Made by a program: the position numbers and the translations under genes
Shown: piece by piece, positions 60,526-64,000 of the stretch
Layout: each line of letters begins with the position of its first letter
Numbering within the stretch: position 1 is the stretch's first letter
Assembly: GCA_963825415.1 (NCBI GenBank)
Contig: CAWGTD010000013.1
Location: 62,001-126,000, forward strand
Direction of reading: 5' to 3'
DNA: 64,000 bases
Source: BP-464 sp963825415
Lineage (GTDB): Bacteria > Actinomycetota > Thermoleophilia > Solirubrobacterales > Solirubrobacteraceae
The notes under the pieces: model-generated
Database searches by the model: none
The model's input: the letters and a program-made list of their open reading frames with translations, nothing else
What the model was told of the DNA's origin: nothing

Positions 60526-61230
60526 CCGTCGATCTCAGCGTCGTCTGGCACGACATCGAATGCGGCGGCTACGTCGACGACCTGCCGCTGTGGCGCTCGC
60601 TCGCCGAGCAGACCGGCGGGCCGGTGCTCGACGTCGGCGCCGGCACCGGGCGCGTCGCGCTCGACCTCGCCGGCCGCGGACACGAGGTCGTCGCGCTCGA
60701 CACCGATGCCGCCCTGCTTGCCGCCCTGCGCGACCGCGCCGACGGCCTCGCGGTGCAGACCGTCCTCGCCGACGCCCGGGATTTCGACCTCGGCCGGCGC
60801 TTCGGGCTCGTCGTGGCTCCGATGCAGACGGTTCAGCTGCTCGGCGGACGCCACGCCGACTTCGTGCGCTGCGCGGCCGCCCATCTGGTGGAGGGCGGGA
60901 TGCTGGCGGCGGCGCTCGCCGATCCTCCGGTCTACGAGGGCGACGTCCGGCCCGTGCCCGACATGCGCGAGCGCGACGGTTGGGTGTGGTGCAGCCAGCC
61001 GGTCGCGATCCGCCGCGCGCCCGACGGCATGGTGATCGAGCGGATCCGCGAGACCGTCTCCCCGGCGGGCGAGCGCACGGTCGCCCGCGACGAGATCCTC
61101 CTCGCCGCGATCACCGCGGACGAGCTCGAGGCCGCCGGCCGAGCGAGCGGGCCTACGGGTCCTGTCGCGCCGGCTGATCGCCGAGACCGCCGACTACGTC
61201 GGCACCGAGGTGGTGGTCCTCGGTGCCTGA
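60522..61230 (+). CDS. Class I SAM methyltransferase between murT and gatD, frameshifted
   Basis: GTG at 60522 overlaps the murT stop. SAM motif I is VLDVGAGTGRVALDL, with VVALDTDAALLAAL and VLADARDFDLG following. The frame slips at CC 61139-61140. Removing one C gives ERAGLRVLSRRLIAETADY and a stop at 61230, 235 residues. The acceptor is unknown. Being translationally coupled on both sides to murT and gatD suggests a role linked to envelope precursors, which is inference. Confidence 0.75.
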
Positions 61231-61957
61231 GGCCACGCTGCGCGTCTGCGCCCTGTACCCCGATCTCATGAACATCTACGCCGACCGGGGCAACCTGCTG
61301 CTCCTCGAGCGGCGGTGTGGATGGCGGGGTCTCGGCTTCACGCTTGCCTCCGCCGGGCTGGGCGAGCCGCTGGACCCCGACGCCCACGACCTCTTCTACA
61401 TCGGTGGCGGGCAGGACCGCGACCAGGCCCTGTGCGCCCAGGACCTGGTCGAGACCAAGCGCGAGGCGCTGCACGCAGCCGCGGCTCGCGGCGCCGTGAT
61501 CCTCGGGGTCTGCGGCGGCTATCAGCTTCTGGGCACCTCCTACGCGCTCGGCGACGAGAAGCTGCCCGGGGTCGGCCTGGTGGACCTGTCGACGGTGCGC
61601 GAGGCGGGCCCGCGGCTGATCGGAAACGTCGCGATCGAGGTCGAGCTGCCAGGGCTGGACGGCCCGCGGGTGCTCGCCGGCTTCGAGAACCACGGGGGCC
61701 GCACGCACCTGGGCTCAGGCGAGCGCCCGCTGGGCCGGGTGCTGCGTGGGCACGGCAACACCGGCGACTCCGGCCACGAGGGCGTCCGCCGCGGCAACGT
61801 CGTGGGGACCTACCTCCACGGGCCGCTGCTGCCGAAGAACGCGTGGTTCGCCGACTGGCTGCTGGCCACAGCGCTCGGGCTGCCCGCTCTCGAGCCGCTC
61901 GACGACGCCTTCGAGGACGCCGCGCACAGCTCCGCCAGACGCGCCGCAGGCGTGTAG
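61223..61957 (+). CDS. gatD: Lipid II isoglutaminyl synthase, GatD glutaminase subunit
   Basis: The protein is 244 residues, a class I glutamine amidotransferase-like domain. The nucleophile cysteine is in ILGVCGGYQLLG and the histidine in TYLHGPLLPKN. It supplies ammonia to MurT, as in Staphylococcus and other Gram-positives. GTG at 61223 overlaps the methyltransferase end by 8 bases. CobB/CobQ homologues are related, but size and operon context favour GatD. Confidence 0.93.
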   Translation: MPEATLRVCALYPDLMNIYADRGNLLLLERRCGWRGLGFTLASAGLGEPLDPDAHDLFYIGGGQDRDQALCAQDLVETKREALHAAAARGAVILGVCGGYQLLGTSYALGDEKLPGVGLVDLSTVREAGPRLIGNVAIEVELPGLDGPRVLAGFENHGGRTHLGSGERPLGRVLRGHGNTGDSGHEGVRRGNVVGTYLHGPLLPKNAWFADWLLATALGLPALEPLDDAFEDAAHSSARRAAGV

Positions 61958-61996
61958 CATCGCCAAACGACCGTCCCGCCGGCCACGCTCGGCCCC

Positions 61997-63046
61997 GTGA
62001 ACATCTCCAACACCGCCCAGACCGAGGGGCCGTCCGGCTACCCCCAAGCCGCCACGCTCGAGTTCCGCGAGGCGACCAAGCGCTACCCCGGCTCGGACGA
62101 GGCGGCGGTCGAGCGGTTGAGCCTGCGCGTCGAGGCCGGCGAGATCTGCGTGCTGGTCGGCCCGTCGGGCTGCGGCAAGACCACCGCGATGCGGATGGTC
62201 AACCGGATGATCGACATCACCGAGGGCGACATCCTGCTCGACGGCCGCAGCGTCCGCGAGCGCAAACCGGCCGAGCTGCGCAGGGAGATCGGCTATGCGA
62301 TCCAGCAGATCGGCCTGTTCCCGCACCAGACCGTCGCCGAGAACATCGGCACCGTGCCGCGCCTGCTCGACTGGGACAAGCGGCGGGTGCGCGCCCGGGC
62401 GCTCGAGCTGCTCGAGCTCGTCGGCCTCGAGACGACGATGGCCGATCGTTACCCCTCCCAGCTCTCGGGCGGCCAGCGCCAGCGCGTCGGCGTGGCCCGC
62501 GCGCTCGCGGCCGACCCGCCGCTGATGCTCATGGACGAGCCGTTCGGCGCGATCGACCCGATCAACCGCGAGCGGCTCCAGAACGAGTTCCTGCGGCTCC
62601 AGCAGGAGCTGCGCAAGACGGTCGTGTTCGTCACCCATGACATCGACGAGGCGATCAAGATGGGCGACCGGATCGCGATCATGCGCAAGGGCGGCAAGCT
62701 CGCGCAGTACGCGACCCCGGCCGAGCTGCTCAGTGCCCCGGCCGACGCGTTCGTCGAGGACTTCGTCGGCGCCGACCGCGCGCTGAAGCGCCTGTCGCTC
62801 CAGCGGGTCCGCGACATCGACCTCGCCCCGCCGACCGCCGGCAGCGCCGTCCAGGTGCGCGCCGACCAGCCGCTGCGCGACGCGCTGTCGACGGTGCTGG
62901 AAGCCGGCGAGCAGCAGGCCGCCGTGCTCGACGAGCAGGGGCAGTCGATCGGCACGCTCTCGGTCGACGTGATCATCGAGTTCCTCAAGCCGGCGCCCGA
63001 CGGCCGAGTCGAGCAGGCGCCACCGGCGGCGGACCGCGTCTCGTGA
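61997..63046 (+). CDS. Osmolyte ABC transporter ATP-binding protein (ProV/OpuCA-like)
   Basis: The protein is 349 residues. Walker A GPSGCGKTT, signature LSGGQRQRVGVARAL, Walker B LMLMDEPFGAIDP and the switch His in VTHDIDEA are all present. A C-terminal region (about residues 265-335) has a CBS-like pattern (QPLRDALSTVLEAGEQQAAVLDEQGQSIGTL). This architecture is typical of glycine betaine/carnitine/choline transporters. TAGCAT 35 bases upstream of the GTG may be its -10. It overlaps the permease gene. Confidence 0.9.
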   Translation: MNISNTAQTEGPSGYPQAATLEFREATKRYPGSDEAAVERLSLRVEAGEICVLVGPSGCGKTTAMRMVNRMIDITEGDILLDGRSVRERKPAELRREIGYAIQQIGLFPHQTVAENIGTVPRLLDWDKRRVRARALELLELVGLETTMADRYPSQLSGGQRQRVGVARALAADPPLMLMDEPFGAIDPINRERLQNEFLRLQQELRKTVVFVTHDIDEAIKMGDRIAIMRKGGKLAQYATPAELLSAPADAFVEDFVGADRALKRLSLQRVRDIDLAPPTAGSAVQVRADQPLRDALSTVLEAGEQQAAVLDEQGQSIGTLSVDVIIEFLKPAPDGRVEQAPPAADRVS

Positions 63047-63729
63047 TCGCCCAGGTCGTCATCCACCAGCGCACCGAGACCTGCGTGAGCCGCAACGACT
63101 TCTGCCCGGACTGGATCCGCGACCACATCGGCGACTACGTCGACCCGCTCGTCCGCCACGTCGAGCTCGTGATCGTCTCGGTCGCCATCGGCTTCGCGAT
63201 CGCCTTCACCCTGGCGCTGCTCGCCCACCGGCGCCGCTGGCTGGTGGGCCCGTTCACCGCGATAACCGGTGTGCTCTACACGATCCCCTCGATCGTGCTG
63301 TTCACCGTGCTGCAGGCGATCCTCGGGTTCGGGTTCTTCGTCGGCGTGATCCCACTCGTCGCCTACACGCTGATCATCATCTTCCGCAACACCGTCACAG
63401 GCCTGGCAAACGTGCCCGAGGAGACGCGTGACGCGGCCCGCGGCATGGGCCTGACAGAACGCCAGCTGCTCTGGCGCGTCGAGCTGCCGCTGGCCGTCCC
63501 GGAGATCGTCGCCGGCGTGCGCATCGCGACGGTCACGAACGTCGCGCTGGCAACGCTTGCGTTCTTCGCCGGCGCCGGTGGCCTCGGCGCCCAGATCCTC
63601 ACCGACATCGCGTTCAAGTCGAACATCGTGGTCGCCGGCGGCCTGACGGTCCTGCTGGCGTTCGCCTTCGACGCCGTGCTGCTCGTCGCGCAGCGCTCGC
63701 TCGTGCCGTGGCGGAGGGTCGCGCATTGA
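63043..63729 (+). CDS. Osmolyte ABC transporter permease (OpuCB/ProW-like)
   Basis: The protein is 228 residues with about five transmembrane helices. The EAA-type motif is ETRDAARGMGLTERQLLWRVELPLAVPEI, the coupling helix to the ATPase, and the family sequence YTIPSIVLFTVLQ follows the first helix. It forms half of the channel with the next gene. Its GTG overlaps the ATPase stop (GTGA), and its own stop overlaps the TTG of the next gene. Confidence 0.9.
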   Translation: MIAQVVIHQRTETCVSRNDFCPDWIRDHIGDYVDPLVRHVELVIVSVAIGFAIAFTLALLAHRRRWLVGPFTAITGVLYTIPSIVLFTVLQAILGFGFFVGVIPLVAYTLIIIFRNTVTGLANVPEETRDAARGMGLTERQLLWRVELPLAVPEIVAGVRIATVTNVALATLAFFAGAGGLGAQILTDIAFKSNIVVAGGLTVLLAFAFDAVLLVAQRSLVPWRRVAH

Positions 63730-64000
63730 TCCTCGCGAGCTGGCTCTCCGATCTCGGCGACGCCGTCTCCTTCATCTTCAACGGGCGCGAATCCGTTGCG
63801 GGAGGCGTGCAGGTCGGCGGCTCGCAGCTGTGGCCGCTGCTGGGCAAGCACCTCCAGGTGACCGGCGAGGCGATGGCGATCGCCTGCCTGATCGCGATCC
63901 CGATCGCGCTCTGGCTGGGGCATCTCGGCCGCGGCGAGCTGGCGGCCTCGACGATCTCCAACGCCGGGCGCGCCGTGCCGTCCTTCGCGGTGCTCGTGTT
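63726..64000 (+). CDS. Osmolyte ABC transporter permease, N-terminal part (OpuCD/ProW-like)
   Basis: The frame from TTG 63726 runs off the window. It gives LGKHLQVTGEAMAIACLIAIPIALWLGHLG and NAGRAVPSFAVL, the usual start of the second permease of OpuC-type transporters. The substrate-binding protein is presumably downstream. The four-base TTGA overlap matches the coupling seen in the rest of the operon. Confidence 0.88.
   Translation, partial: MILASWLSDLGDAVSFIFNGRESVAGGVQVGGSQLWPLLGKHLQVTGEAMAIACLIAIPIALWLGHLGRGELAASTISNAGRAVPSFAVLV

Noticed and set aside
1..64000. tRNA, rRNA, CRISPR arrays, insertion sequences, prophage or integrated elements
   Set aside because: No tRNA cloverleaf, rRNA core sequence, spaced direct repeats, transposase or integrase motifs were seen on reading the gaps and proteins. 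A tRNA or Rfam scan was not run.

Overview
The window is GC-rich and almost entirely coding, with overlapping start/stop codons and many GTG starts. Actinobacterial hallmarks are present: sepF, a GarA-like FHA protein next to an FtsR-like MerR regulator, murT/gatD for lipid II amidation, DUF3052 and leaderless-type promoters (TANNNT 6-9 bases before ATG/GTG). Together with a one-motif RsiG-like protein and the absence of mycolic-acid or Streptomyces features, this points to a deep-branching actinobacterium, most likely Thermoleophilia (Solirubrobacterales or relatives). That placement is inference. No rRNA, tRNA, CRISPR array, IS element or prophage was seen, and no stretch over 300 bases lacks a gene.

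Layout. 1-9.7 kb: end of hisA, hisF, a PQQ-propeller protein, CCA-adding enzyme, a lipocalin-like protein, then a division/envelope run pgeF-yggS-sepF-proC-yggT-lspA-rluD. 9.7-20.4 kb: rpsB-tsf-pyrH-frr-uppS-cdsA, typA on the opposite strand, dxr-rseP and an acyl-CoA ligase. 20.4-31.4 kb: a GAF-GGDEF-EAL protein broken by many frameshifts, an FMN oxidase, ispG, a secreted glycoside-hydrolase-like protein, superoxide dismutase, proS and a CDP-alcohol phosphotransferase. 31.4-37 kb: a compact signalling operon (RsiG-like, zinc-ribbon FHA, FtsR-like), apt, an AGPS-like flavoenzyme and a sigma-4/RskA-like membrane protein. 37-49 kb: nadE, a WS/DGAT enzyme, dinB, hydrolases, a thioredoxin-TPR protein, pdxH and small proteins. 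49-58 kb: exported and surface functions (transglycosylase-like, cupredoxin, glycosyltransferase, phosphodiester glycosidase-like, Asp-box protein, cyclophilin lipoprotein). 58-64 kb: lipid kinase-murT-methyltransferase-gatD, then an OpuC/ProVW-type osmolyte ABC transporter that runs off the end.

Two signals run through the window. First, at least eleven otherwise well-conserved genes (including ispG, and an apparent rpsB-tsf fusion) are broken by a single surplus base, usually lengthening a short G/C run. Deleting one base restores each frame and makes every gene length a multiple of three. This looks like systematic assembly or sequencing error and should be corrected before biology is inferred. 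Second, several pieces of a possible c-di-GMP/alternative-sigma circuit occur together: an 86-residue RsiG-like protein, a GGDEF-EAL enzyme, and promoter-like TCAAG-N15/16-(G/T)CCGAT-type sites upstream of that enzyme gene and of two exported-protein genes. This is the most interesting hypothesis here. The sigma factor itself is not in the window.
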